A stretch of DNA of 64,000 bases. It comes from Cavia porcellus (taxonomy: Eukaryota > Chordata > Mammalia > Rodentia > Caviidae). The stretch is from assembly GCF_034190915.1 (NCBI RefSeq), contig NW_026947496.1, positions 54,248,501 to 54,312,500 on the forward strand, read 5' to 3'. The notes beneath the pieces were generated by a model that was not told the DNA's origin, made no database searches, and saw only the letters and a list, made by a program, of their open reading frames with translations. The position numbers were made by a program, and so were the translations under genes. Below, piece by piece: positions 12,016 through 22,432 of this stretch (within the stretch, counting starts at the first letter, position 1; every line of letters begins with the position of its first letter).

Positions 12016-15000
12016 GGTCATCATCCTTTTCCTAACAGTCCTACACAAAGGAGAGGCTGAAGAGAACACAGGGGCCAGGTGCTTGAACATTCCTTCGCCA
12101 CCACGTGGCAGCTCCCAAGAGATCCGACAAGCAGCCCAACGCCAGAGCCTGCTGTCTGTGAAGATGAAGCTACCCTCCCTGCATCAAGGCCCCAGGAGCC
12201 TCTGTGTTAGATCGTGTCAGATGTCAAACCTTCCATTTACTCACACTATGCTCCAGGAGGGCAGGGCTGCACCTGGCTCCACCATGGTGCTCAAAGGGCC
12301 CATGAAGAAAGAAACAAACCCTTCTTTCCACTCATCGAAGCAACATGCTCAGTAATAAAACCAAACACTTACAAAGCTGACAACTACGAACAAGTTTGCA
12401 CAGTCACCTGTGGAAAACGGATGCCAGCTCATCTTCAGCCTGCCCCAGACCTTCCCAGAGGGATGACTTTGCTTCTCCCATCCAGACCTTACTTGGTCTC
12501 GTCCGCCATCCTGTTTTTCTGGCCTGCCCTTCTTTTTGTTTTGGGGTGTGGAAAATCTGAACCAAGGCGAGCTGCTAACTTTTCTCAAGAAAACAACTTT
12601 TCCCAGCTATTTGTCAACTTCTGTCATTCAAAGGGATACAACACAAATGTATATCTTTAATGAAATTCACAGTCAAGAAAAGTTGTCATCATCTAGTTAT
12701 ATCTGTTATGACATACATTTCATTTTGTTCAATACATAACAGAGAAGCTATTTAATCAAACAGAAGATTCTTGCTAAAATGACAGTCCAAGCAATGTCCA
12801 AACAAGCACTTATTATGCAATGTGAATCTGATCGGATTGGATTGTTTTCAGAGGGAGTTTTTTTTTTTTTTCCTTTCCTCTTCCATTGAGAAAATAGCTT
12901 GGGGGGTGCGTGCAGACACACAGGACACAGTGGAGGTAGAGTGCAATGCTGAGTCAGCCTAAGTGTGGGTACCAGAGCCCCACCCTGGAGTCTCCCAGGA
13001 GAAAGTAAAAGATACAGCCGACCATCTGCAAGGCCAGGATGGGTTGTGTCTGCCCTTCCCTCAGCGTCCAACTCCACAGGAGACACACATACCAACTCCA
13101 AGGTACACACAAGGGAAGAAATGGTGAAATCCATGCTTCTCAAGTGACACTTATCCTTGGAATACTTTGTCTTCACAATTTAATGAATGTTACGTTTCTG
13201 CAGCAGAACTTAATGAATGGAAGAGCTAGAAAAGTCCAAGGCCAAAAACACAAAAGAGAACAATGTTAAGGAAGTGACTGGGTAGATGGGCTTTGGGCAC
13301 CACAGCCAGTGTGAGTTTAAAGAAAAGAAAAAATATGATACCAGTATTGTTTAGAGGATGGCAATGACTCTCTTCCTTCTAATCTGGAAGAAAGTGGGAC
13401 ATCAAAGAACTGCTGGGTGGGTGGATCAAAGGATGCACAGGTAGGGAGGTGAGTGAACAGATGGAGCTCCCCAAAATGTAATCACCAATAAAAATGATTT
13501 TAATGTATTATCCTGACAGACACCGGCCCCTTATCATAAGATCTTTTCCTCCTCAGTCTTGCTCAAGGTTAAGTACCGAGCCATGTTATTGCAGCTCTTC
13601 CAGTAAAGGAAGAAGTATCTTTAGAAGACAGGGTGACTTGTGCCTAAAAAAGCTGTCTTTTTTTCCTCTGCCAGAATACCCGGTCCTTGGAACAAACGAT
13701 GACAGCTTACCAACCGGTCCAAAACTTTGTATGAATATGCTAATTCTCTAATAAAGGGGAGATTACAGAGACCAATGATTCTCATACTGAGAGAGTAGTT
13801 GCCACAAGACAGCTGGACCTCTCCATCAGTACTTGATTGGGTCCCACTGTATAGGATCTTCTCTTGAAGAAACACTGATCAAACCATCTTAAAGGTTCCT
13901 TCAACTCAGATTATGTTCCAAGTCTATTCATGAGCTATTCAGACTCTCTATGGACTTTGAAAAACAGATCCAACACTACTGAAGGTACCAAAGAAAGACA
14001 CAGCATTACCACATTACCTCAGGACACCTAACTATCCCAACAGTCACTGTAAGGTGGAATCTTTGATCCTAAGAGGGGAAATTTTTTTAATATTTCTGTG
14101 CTCCTTTTTAGAGAGTTAAATACTTCAAAATGAATTTTAAAAGTTCAATCTCAACAAGATAATATAAACTCAGAGTCTGTAGGAAGGTTCTATGATAGCA
14201 TTAATTCATTGCTTAACTTCAAAAACATTTGCAAACCATCCACCAAGTGCCAGTGTTGACAATATCCAACTGGTAGGACAAAGAGAAGGGCCCCCACATC
14301 TCTCCTTGTTGGTGACTGTCCTCTTGCAAACACTGGCTATCCCTGTAAGATTCTTCCCATGATGTCACATGACCCAGTGACGTCATGTGCTCCTCTCTAC
14401 CTCTTACTGCTTTCCTCATCACGGGTCTTTCAAGGGACCAATGAGGAACTGCTCCCTCCTTACAATCACTTCTCCCATGCACAATTAGTGCAACTCTCCC
14501 CAGAAATGCACACACCTAGGCTGCTCCTGTGTGTGTCACAAAGTTCCCCTTCCTTTAGCACTTCTACAAAGATCCACCTCACATTTCCATGGATCTCTTC
14601 TGGAACCTTTCCCAAATCCTACCCTCCACTTTTCCTCCATCAGGGATCTGGACAAGTCACTGGCCCTTAATCTTTCATCACATTCCCATTAATCCATCCT
14701 GAATCATGTGAGGTTTTTAATGACAACACTTCACTGCTGACACAAGCACAAATGGGGACAGGGAGGCACCAGACAAGTCTACATTAGTGAAGATTTGAAA
14801 CACAAAAAGGGGCAGGGCCAGGCTGGCCAGCTGGGACTCCAGCAGGCAGGACACGGAAAGGAATCCCAGAACGCCCTCTCCTGAATGACAATCAGGTCCC
14901 AAGGCCTGTGAAGTCCTTATAACTCGGAGCCATTCCACCAGTGCTGGGTGTTGGCTTTGAAATGGCAATATCCAAATCAGAGAGGAAATGACAATGCGTT

Positions 15001-15194
15001 CCAAGTAAAGCTGCACACATTTAGACAGACTAAAAAAATAACAATAAAAGTGCAAATTTATTCTGCATGTGTGATCATGATTATCATTACATCAAGTTCC
15101 ATATATGCCCAGCCAGAATAAATATTAACCCATTTTATAAATGACTTTATACTGCATTTGTAGATACTGCTCCACCCAAACCCAAAACAACACT
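12016..15194. other. Unique non-coding stretch
   Basis: No supported gene. The 148-codon frame at 12214-12660 has no recognisable domain or splice context. A T run is present near 12860. Confidence 0.45.
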
Positions 15195-15208
15195 GTTTCC
15201 ATAGTAAC
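15195..15208. promoter_or_regulatory. RFX X-box-like palindrome
   Basis: GTTTCCATAGTAAC matches the imperfect palindrome bound by RFX factors (GTTGCCATGGCAAC) at 11 of 14 positions and keeps the half-site spacing. The neighbourhood is AT-rich unique sequence, not a recognised repeat. A chance match cannot be excluded. Confidence 0.3.
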
Positions 15209-16054
15209 CAACAGATTTCAAAGAAGGAAAAAGGAGGAGAAGACTTAGGAACAGAGAGCAATCAAATAAAATAGCCAGCATCAACAAAATATGTCAGCAT
15301 TTTTAAAACACACACTTAGGACCATTCTATAGTTTAATCTCTTTCCCAGAAAGCCAAGCCCTTCTAAGTCACCTTCTTGTAAAGCCAGCCTCCCTCAAAG
15401 AAACAACTGCAAGACTGTTTCCATTTTAATTGAGGAAAGAAGCAAATTTTTTTGAGTCATTCCTGGGATTCAAATGGGAATACTGAGAAGAAAATAACAT
15501 CTACTAAGTGATTTAGCACACACTGAAATTCAGATTAATTACCGACTGGTAATTATGAAATCTTACCAGGGCTTTGATTATGATATTAGAGTATCTATTC
15601 TCTTGCTGAATGTAATGAGGGGGAAAGAGAAGCAAAAGCCAAAACCGAAAGCCAGAGCGCTAACAACCATGAAAGCTGCAGACCAACATCAACAGAAAGC
15701 AAAATTTTTCACTGGAACTTTCTCAAATATCAATTCCCCATGTGAATTCTGCACATGGATGATACGTAGCAGTTTATCCGCAAGTTCTGTGGTCTTAGGC
15801 ATGTAGACAAAATTCAAAGCAAAACCTCCATGCAGCTCCGTACCTGCAGCACTGACCTGGCATTGTGTGGGTCAAGGCAGAAATCTGTAAGCTCCCAGGC
15901 CTGGCGATTTCTGTTTCCTACTATCTTCCATCTCCAAAACACTACAGATTTCTTTTAAAATGAAATGCTCATAAGATGTGAAGAATATCTTGAGTCCCCA
16001 CCTCCTAATATTAATCAGAAAGAACTTCCAAAATTATTACCTTATTTCCTTCCA
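15209..16054. other. Unique non-coding stretch, possibly constrained
   Basis: No gene and no recognised repeat. Around 15540-15850 the sequence is non-repetitive with scattered retained CpGs, which could indicate a conserved non-coding element; this cannot be tested without alignment. Confidence 0.3.
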
Positions 16055-16230
16055 CGGTCTAGCTGCATGACCTCAGGTTAGTTCACTTTCTCTTTAGCCA
16101 TCCTTGGTCTCAGTTCCCTTGTTGTAAAACAGAAATAAAGTGTCTACTCTGTAGTTAATAAAAAGGTAAAATGAATGTTAACACATATAACTTATCAGAA
16201 TGCCTAATGCACAAGAAAGGGAATGGGTGT
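16055..16230 (+). repeat. MIR relic
   Basis: CTGCATGACCTCAGGTTAGTTCACTTTC, then CTCAGTTCCCTTGTTGTAAAAC and an AATGTTAACACATATAA region follow the MIR order: CTGTGTGACCTTGGGCAAG, CTCAGTTTCCTCATCTGTAAAA, then the 3' portion. Confidence 0.65.
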
Positions 16231-16243
16231 TCCTAACTGCTAC

Positions 16244-16268
16244 TACTACTATTACTATTATTATTTAT
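16244..16268. repeat. (TAC/TAT)n trinucleotide run
   Basis: CTACTACTACTATTACTATT forms a short trinucleotide tract at the end of the MIR at 16055-16230; MIR 3' ends carry TTATTATT. Confidence 0.6.
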
Positions 16269-16429
16269 AAGTAATTCCTCTTTCTTTAAAAGATTTCTCA
16301 CTTTCTGGTGAGTTTCCTTAGAAAGCACCTCTGAATGTTGCAGAAAGAAGGGCTGTTGAATCAATAGTTCAATAACAGTTTCACTGGGAGATCTTGTAGT
16401 GATGAATAGCACAGCTTCAGAAGAAGGCA

Positions 16430-16550
16430 GAATTGGGCCTTACAATCCTGTGTACGTACAATCCTCTGACCATGATTCTGCTCCTTCCTAAGCTTCAGCT
16501 TCCTACTTCTAAAATGGGAGCAGTCAGAGTAACCACCTAGAGAACTGTGG
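16430..16550 (+). repeat. MIR relic
   Basis: CTAAGCTTCAGCTTCCTACT followed by TCTAAAATGGGAGCAGTCAG resembles the MIR segment CTCAGTTTCCTCATCTGTAAAATGGG. It is diverged. Confidence 0.45.
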
Positions 16551-16617
16551 GAAAATTCCTCAACAGCAGTTCACAAAGAATTTATTATATTCAAACATTA
16601 AATATATGGAAATGTAA

Positions 16618-16677
16618 GCTGCCAGAGCACTTGCCTAGCACGCACAAGGGCCTGGGTTCAATCCCCAGCACATCCCA
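16618..16677 (+). repeat. ID-type SINE, 5'-truncated, older subtype
   Basis: CCAGAGCACTTGCCTAGCAC and CCTGGGTTCAATCCCCAGCA match the ID body downstream of the A box. This subtype has the general rodent TGCCTAGCA...AAGG arm, not the CCTGCCTTGCAAGCAGG arm of the younger copies in the window. Confidence 0.7.
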
Positions 16678-16874
16678 CACACACAATCAGCTATTATCAT
16701 CTTTATCACCATCACCATCTTCATCATCATTGTAACACTGATTCAACTGCTTACTGAATGTTTCTCTGTACCAGGTGGTATATAGTTTTAAAAACCACCA
16801 TGTCTGTATTTTCATGAAATTTAAAGCCCAAAGGGAAACACTAACACTGAATGAACATACATCACACAGTATTA

Positions 16875-16957
16875 GATACAGATACAGATACAGATACAGA
16901 TACAGATACAGATACAGATACAGATGCAGATGCAGATGCAGATGCAGATGCAGATAC
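16875..16957. repeat. Compound hexanucleotide microsatellite (GATACA)n(GATGCA)n
   Basis: Roughly nine GATACA units are followed by a block of about five GATGCA units and a terminal GATACA. The sharp switch suggests that a single A-to-G variant unit was amplified. The six-base period keeps frames open on both strands: alternating Tyr-Arg then Cys-Arg on plus, His-Leu then Tyr-Leu on minus. These frames are artefacts. Confidence 0.95.
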
Positions 16958-18871
16958 ATTTTTTTAAAAAACAAATCTTCGCAACTGTTATGAAGGAAAA
17001 GACCAGGAACAAATGACTAAGGTAAATAGATGACATTGTGTCACATTTTAAAGTATTTTTCTCCTGTACTCAATATAACACAAAAATGTGATAGCCCACC
17101 AATAATTATCCAGTGTTCTGAAGTTTTGAGTCTGTACCTTTAGCCTTTTCCACCTAGGACTCAAGACTGTTGCAAGGCCCTTAGCCAGAGCCATAACAGC
17201 AATATTCAACTCTTCAACTCAAATGGAAAACGGGCAGTTTCTATTTACTGCAGACATACAAATTAGAATGTGCAAGTGACAGGGAAGAAAGAGGATAAAA
17301 ATGACAGTTCACCCTCAAAGACATACTTTCAAGAACTCAACATATTTTGCTCCCTGCTACTTCTGTGAGTCATCAGTACCATCAGAACTGCACCACCAGA
17401 CACCAGATGAGCAAAATGAAAACAACCCTTTCCTATGACTCAAAGCAGTTCCATCTGACCAGGCAGGCCAAGGAAGATGTACAGCAAAGAGGTGACTCCC
17501 AAGTTTCAAGATTTATCTGAATTTGTTCCGCAACCCTATTAAGCGGAGCTTTTCTGCACTTCTTCCCACAGTTTGCCTAATGGTAGGAGATGCACAAATG
17601 TAATTACATTTACATTTTATTATAAAGTCAGTGAGTCACTAAAAGTACATGTCAGAACCAACATTTTATTGTTTTTCATTATGGATTGTGTGCTTCACTG
17701 CCTTGAGGGTCATATTCTTTGCTGGGGGAGGAGTTGTAAGTCTGGATTACTTATTTTGTGGAGGACGTATTTTTTGGTCTGGGTTTTGTTTACCACGGCA
17801 GGATTACCCTACTCTGTATCACTTGAGTTCCTCCACTTAAATGTGGCACATTATTGTTGAAAGGGAAGAGACTGGATTTTCAAAACAGAAATTAGAGAAT
17901 TGTTCATACCTGATGAACACACAACACAAACCCACACACAAGTGACTGTACAAGAGACATGGAAAGAAAACCAAATCGGTCCAAGAAGATTCACTAAGTG
18001 GGAAAAGCACCCACTTTTTCTATTTGTCATTTTAAATTATATTCTGCAGCTCATATTGTGGGTAATGGTTCCTAATACATGCTATCTACCCGGTGATGTA
18101 AAAATTGCCAAACTTCAGACACAACCTCTTATTTTACCCAGCATTTGAAACTTAGAAACCGGTCTGAAACTCCAACAGGAAGCCCAACTCAGAGAACAAG
18201 GAGACAGGAATGCAGGTTTCACTGTTTTGCATATGACAAGGTCTAATGCTAACTACCCTCACTTTAGTTCAGATAGTCAGGATAATCCCACTTCCCCAAA
18301 CTCACTTCCACAGGTCAGTGATAGGCACAGTGCGGGAAACCCACAGGGACTCTTCATGATGACACAGGAACAGGGCTCATCAAGAATTTAGTTCTCAAAT
18401 GGGGCATCACTCATTTATCTCATTAGAGATTTCTGAGGGAGACGCTGTCACATAACAGAGGGAATGGAGGAGAGAAAATGGGAAAATCACTATCCCAGGC
18501 ATCCATAACTTGTGAGCGGCAGAACCAAGATTTGAAGTAACATTGAACTATGAACTTTCAAATGGAGCTGGTGGACAAAAAACATATGAAAGAAATTAAT
18601 CTGGTTAGAGATAGACAAACAGATTTGTCCCTTCAGATCTTACTCCTGTGTGACTCTCCTAGCCTTCCTCCATACATTGTCAAAGTATCGAAGGGAGCTT
18701 CTAGTAGCACAGAGTATCACCTGTGTTCTAGAAACACAACTGATATACAACTGCCTACCGCCAAATAAATGAACAAGAATGAAGGGCAACCAACATAGAA
18801 GGTCAACACTAGAAAAGTAAATTGTACACTGAAGCAGTGATCCTCAACTGGGGAGCTGAGGAGGGGACAGA
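16958..18871. other. Unique non-coding stretch
   Basis: No supported gene and no clear repeat until about 18834. There CAGTGATCCTCAACTGGGG resembles the terminus of a MER5-type element just before the B1. Confidence 0.45.
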
Positions 18872-18993
18872 GATTCACACATGATGGCACACACCTCTCC
18901 CACCTCTCAGGTGGCTGAGGCAAGAAGACCGCTGTCAGTTGGAGGCCAGCCTGGAATACACAGTGAGAGCCAGTACAAAAAATTAAACAAAAG
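18872..18993 (+). repeat. B1 SINE
   Basis: ATGATGGCACACACCTCTCC, CAGGTGGCTGAGGCAAGAAG, then GGAGGCCAGCCTGGAATACA and an A-rich end follow the order of the 7SL-derived B1. It is diverged. Confidence 0.75.
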
Positions 18994-20751
18994 CAAAGAG
19001 GGGACAGATACCAGGAAATGTGAAGAGGCATTTTGGTTGTCACAAAGACTATGCACAACCAGGAATGCTAAGTACCCTGTACCACATGGCACACACAAAA
19101 AGAACTCCATGTCTCACACAGTGATAGTACCCTCCCGAAGAAAAACAGTAATCAATTAGCAAGCCCTACCCGAGTGGGAAATGTCATCTCAATGACACAG
19201 AACAGCCCTGGCACAGAGTAACACCTAATAAATATCTGTGTAATGGCTGGATGATCTGCACAGTCAATAACGCAACATTAAACCGTTCGTTATGTTAGGG
19301 AAAGCAGGATTCAGAGTTACAGCCACAAGATGGTTGCATCCACTTATTTAAATTTACACGCAGGAAAGATTAAAAAAATACACTAAAATCTTCATTTTTG
19401 GAAGAATTAGTGAATCTTCTCTTTATTGCATACGTAAGTATAGTATCATTTATCATAAAACACCTATATCATATTTAACTGACCAAAAATGATACTGGCT
19501 GGAAGACTCCTAAAGTACAACTCCTTCTAAATAAATGTGATCCAGAAAGGAGAGTGAGGTTTAGAGAACATCACTTAAATATTTCTAGATAGATTTCTTG
19601 CCTTCATGTCCAAATTCACACAAACTACAGCTCTGCCTCCAGGTCTTCCTTCACCAAGTGTCCATCTCCGTTGGCACACTACCATCCAAGGAATCAGGCG
19701 CGCTCAAGGCATGGGCACAAGGTCCCTGTTTCCGGGGGCCGCCTCCCACCCGCCCCCAGCCCACCTCCAGCCTCCGGCTGTGCCCTCCTCCACTGCAGTG
19801 AGTGCTTCCATTCCCAGCAGCCTCACTCGGCTCCAGCCTCCCTCTCTCCTGCAGCTACCCTTGCTTCCCACACTGGCCAGGGGTTCTAGGTTTCCTGCCA
19901 CTGAGGGCCACCCAGCATTTCCACGAAGCTGGCTAATATGGTCAAGCTTTATTATTAAAATTCTCCATGAAGGGACAGCTATGCTCTTTTTTAAGGTAAT
20001 GATCAGCCCATACACTCAGTTTTATCTGAAACATTTCATCTGAATGAAATGGAAGGAGGGGAAGGGTGGTAAGTATTAACGCAGGAGGAAGGAAGGGGCT
20101 GGAAGTTCAAATCAAAGAGGACCTAAGCAGACAGGAAGTGTCGCTGCAAACATTCAAAATCTTACACGACATACCAGCATAAATTTGGCCATTTAAAAAG
20201 TAAAAATAATGCCTTTTCTTACCAAAATTTCCAAGGGGAAAAATGCCTTTTCACGGAGGTACACAGAGTAAATTATTGTGACTCAGGGAGATCCTTACTA
20301 CTCAGAGTAATCCAAATTATAAGCACATCCCAGTCTGAGATGCACAGCTCTACACGGCACAGTAGAACACAACTTTAAAAAAAACAGGTTATGTGATACC
20401 ATTCAATGTCAGACATCACTAGAATGCAGACTGTTTGACTCTTCAACAAGATATGACACCATGAGGCATATAAAATGCTAAAAGGACTGAAAGGGGTCTC
20501 TGCACAATTAGATGATAATCCATGAGGAAAAACTTACTGTTGTGCTACATTTATACCAGATGAGATGAATTCATTCAGCAAACAATGTTCGTAACCCTTT
20601 TTTAGGGGAAAATTCTTTAAGATTCCTAGTTTTACAAACATGAAACAGGTAACAGTGTTGTCCAACAGAACTATAAAGTGAGCCATGCATGTAATTTAAA
20701 TATTCTAGTAGCCACATTAAAACTCTAAAAACTAAAATTATTATAATTTTT
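18994..20751. other. Unique non-coding stretch
   Basis: No supported gene. A probable MIR 3' fragment (CCTGGCACAGAGTAACACCT, then AATAAATAT) lies at 19208-19240. A GC-rich patch at 19680-19870 accounts for the overlapping open frames there. Confidence 0.4.
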
Positions 20752-20961
20752 CTTTTTTTGTGCAGTGCTCGGGATCACATCCAGGGTCTCAGATATGCTA
20801 GGCAAACAATCTACCACTGAGTTATATCACCAACCTCCTTTTTTAACTTTTATTTTGAGACAGGGTTTCCCTTAATTGTCTAGGCTGGCCTTAAACTTGG
20901 GATCCTCTTTCCTCAGCCTCCAGGGGAACTGGGATTACAGGCCTATGCTATCATGCCTGTC
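20752..20961 (-). repeat. B1-ID composite SINE
   Basis: Reading down the minus strand, a B1 (about 20961-20855: GCCTGTAATCCCAGTTCC, CTGAGGAAAGAGG, AAGGCCAGCCTAGACAATTA, CCCTGTCTCAAAATAAAA) is followed by an ID-like unit (about 20840-20760: GTTGGTGATATAACTCAGTG, GCCTAGCATATC, then a B-box remnant). The layout matches the copies at 3129, 35658, 56187 and 63417. Confidence 0.8.
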
Positions 20962-21339
20962 TTCAAAGACACATGTCTTTAACACAACCTTATCGCTGTA
21001 ACACATGATTAGTATCTTTAAAATCTAGTGTGCATTTTACACTTAGACCATTTCAATGGGAATAGCCACAAAATCACAATTCATATGCCTGACAGTCATA
21101 GGAAGCTAGTCCTAGGTACTGAAAAGTATAATTCTAGATTATCATTTTGCTGTCTCCTGTACAAAAGAAATTTCATAAAGAAACTTTTACCTGATTCTCT
21201 TTTAGAAAACTAGTAATACCGTCAGGTTGGCTGTATTTATTTCCACATGCAAGGTCTCCACCAGAGTTCGATGGGAGTTTTAATGAATTCTTACATAATT
21301 TCTATGGTTTTTACCTCCAAAACTGTAACTGCCAATGTA
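20962..21339. other. Unique non-coding stretch
   Basis: Nothing recognisable; AT-rich. Confidence 0.45.
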
Positions 21340-21620
21340 TGCATATTGAAACCATAATGCTAAGTGAAATAAATCAAATATGGAAAATTAAGTATGACAT
21401 GGCTTCTATGACATGAGAAACCTAAAATATAAACAATTTTAAGAGCAAAAACAAAAAATAGGGAAGTAGACTTTGTGGAGAGGAAAAAGAGATCTATGGA
21501 AGCAGGGAGAGAGTACAACTGGGAAGAGAAGATGAAAAAATGATTAAGATTTGATATGTGTATACAACAATTCCTCGAGATAAATGTAATTACTGTTGCA
21601 AATATATGCCAAATAGAAAA
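21340..21620 (+). repeat. L1-like 3' fragment
   Basis: ATAATGCTAAGTGAAATAAA, then TCAAATATGG and GTATGACATGGCTTC, parallel the L1 ORF2-end/3' UTR phrase in which ATGCTAAGTGAAATAAGTCA precedes a TGATTTCACTTAT block. It is a non-coding relic and the family is not assignable by eye. Confidence 0.4.
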
Positions 21621-21884
21621 AAGAAACTATAATTGCCTCCTTAAATTCTAGACAAAACTAGCACTCGTTCATCAGTTCTTTGGTGTTTTTACATCAAGGT
21701 TCCTGTCCTTTGGCCTTCCAGTTCAATAGTAAGTCAGTAGGGCCACGACTTCTCAGGAACCCTAAGCATTAAGAAACTGCTTCATTAAGAAATCACTCTG
21801 CCTGAAGGAAATTTATTGATACTTATCTCATTTGTCCTCTTGCTATAGTTCTCAAAGACACGTATCTAAGTCAGAGGACCTTTG

Positions 21885-22060
21885 TACACGGTCTTGCGCT
21901 GCGGTTCCAGCTACGGAGGCTCCCCCACTTACTTTCTGCACCCAGGATGCCCTGGGAGGGGGCGACGCAGCGCCCTCCAGGGGAGCGATGGAAACAGCGC
22001 AAAGTCCCATCCCTCTCCAGCGGAGGCGAAGGCCGGGCTCAAGGCAGTAGTGAAAGGGTC
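21885..22060. promoter_or_regulatory. Small CpG-rich patch, possible regulatory element
   Basis: About a dozen CpGs fall within roughly 160 bases (e.g. CTTGCGCTGCGGTTCC, GGGGGCGACGCAGCGCCCTC, AGCGGAGGCGAAGGCCGG) inside DNA almost devoid of CpG. AGGGGGCGACGC loosely resembles the core of a CTCF site. It is too short for a classical CpG island and no repeat was recognised. Options include an alternative promoter, an enhancer, a conserved exon or a GC-rich relic. Short open frames exist on both strands with no coding support. Confidence 0.35.
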
Positions 22061-22129
22061 CTCGTCTAAGCAGATACCTCAACTCTAACTCCTAAAAGCC
22101 TTCTTGGTTGCACAGAATTGTCTCATTTT

Positions 22130-22237
22130 CAAAGGATGAATCCAGGGCCAGGGATTTAGCTCAGGGGCATAAGCGCCTGCCTGGCAAGCGTGAGATCATG
22201 ATTCGATCTCTGGTACCACAAACCTGCCAAAGGATGA
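22130..22237 (+). repeat. ID SINE with 10-bp target-site duplication
   Basis: The body at 22145 reads GGGCCAGGGATTTAGCTCAG, GGCATAAGCGCCTGCCTGGC, then a B-box-like GATTCGATCTCTGG. The duplication CAAAGGATGA lies at 22130-22139 and 22228-22237. The copy ends almost directly after GGTACCACAAACC, so its tail is very short. Confidence 0.9.
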
Positions 22238-22387
22238 CTCTACTGAGCTCCCAAAAAATGGAAAAGTCTCATGATCAAATGCAACAGAAGCACTGTAAAG
22301 TGAAAAGTCTGGGAATTGTGTGTAGGCTGCCATGTCTTGGCTCATTATTATTTCCTTAATAAATTACTTTAAAATAACTCTTAGTTC

Positions 22388-22389
<2 letters not shown>

Positions 22390-22431
<42 letters not shown>

Positions 22432-22432
22432 A
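22390..22432. repeat. (TA)n/(TG)n microsatellite
   Basis: An alternating TA tract ends in TATGTGTGTGTA. It can self-pair and is prone to length change. Confidence 0.9.

Noticed and set aside
12214..12660. 148-codon plus-strand frame
   Set aside because: Starts at a non-ATG codon; no domain or splice context; composition unlike a mammalian exon.
12748..13176. 142-codon minus-strand frame
   Set aside because: Crosses a T-rich run encoded as poly-Lys; no homologue recalled, no splice context.
16687..16993. Frames with Tyr-Arg and Leu-Tyr repeats
   Set aside because: Translation of the hexanucleotide microsatellite.
19606..20043. 145-codon plus-strand frame
   Set aside because: The Pro/Ser-rich part comes from a local C-rich patch; an opposing frame is equally open.
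21947..21966. Confident CTCF site
   Set aside because: Only the AGGGGGCG core fits; the upstream half of the motif does not match well.
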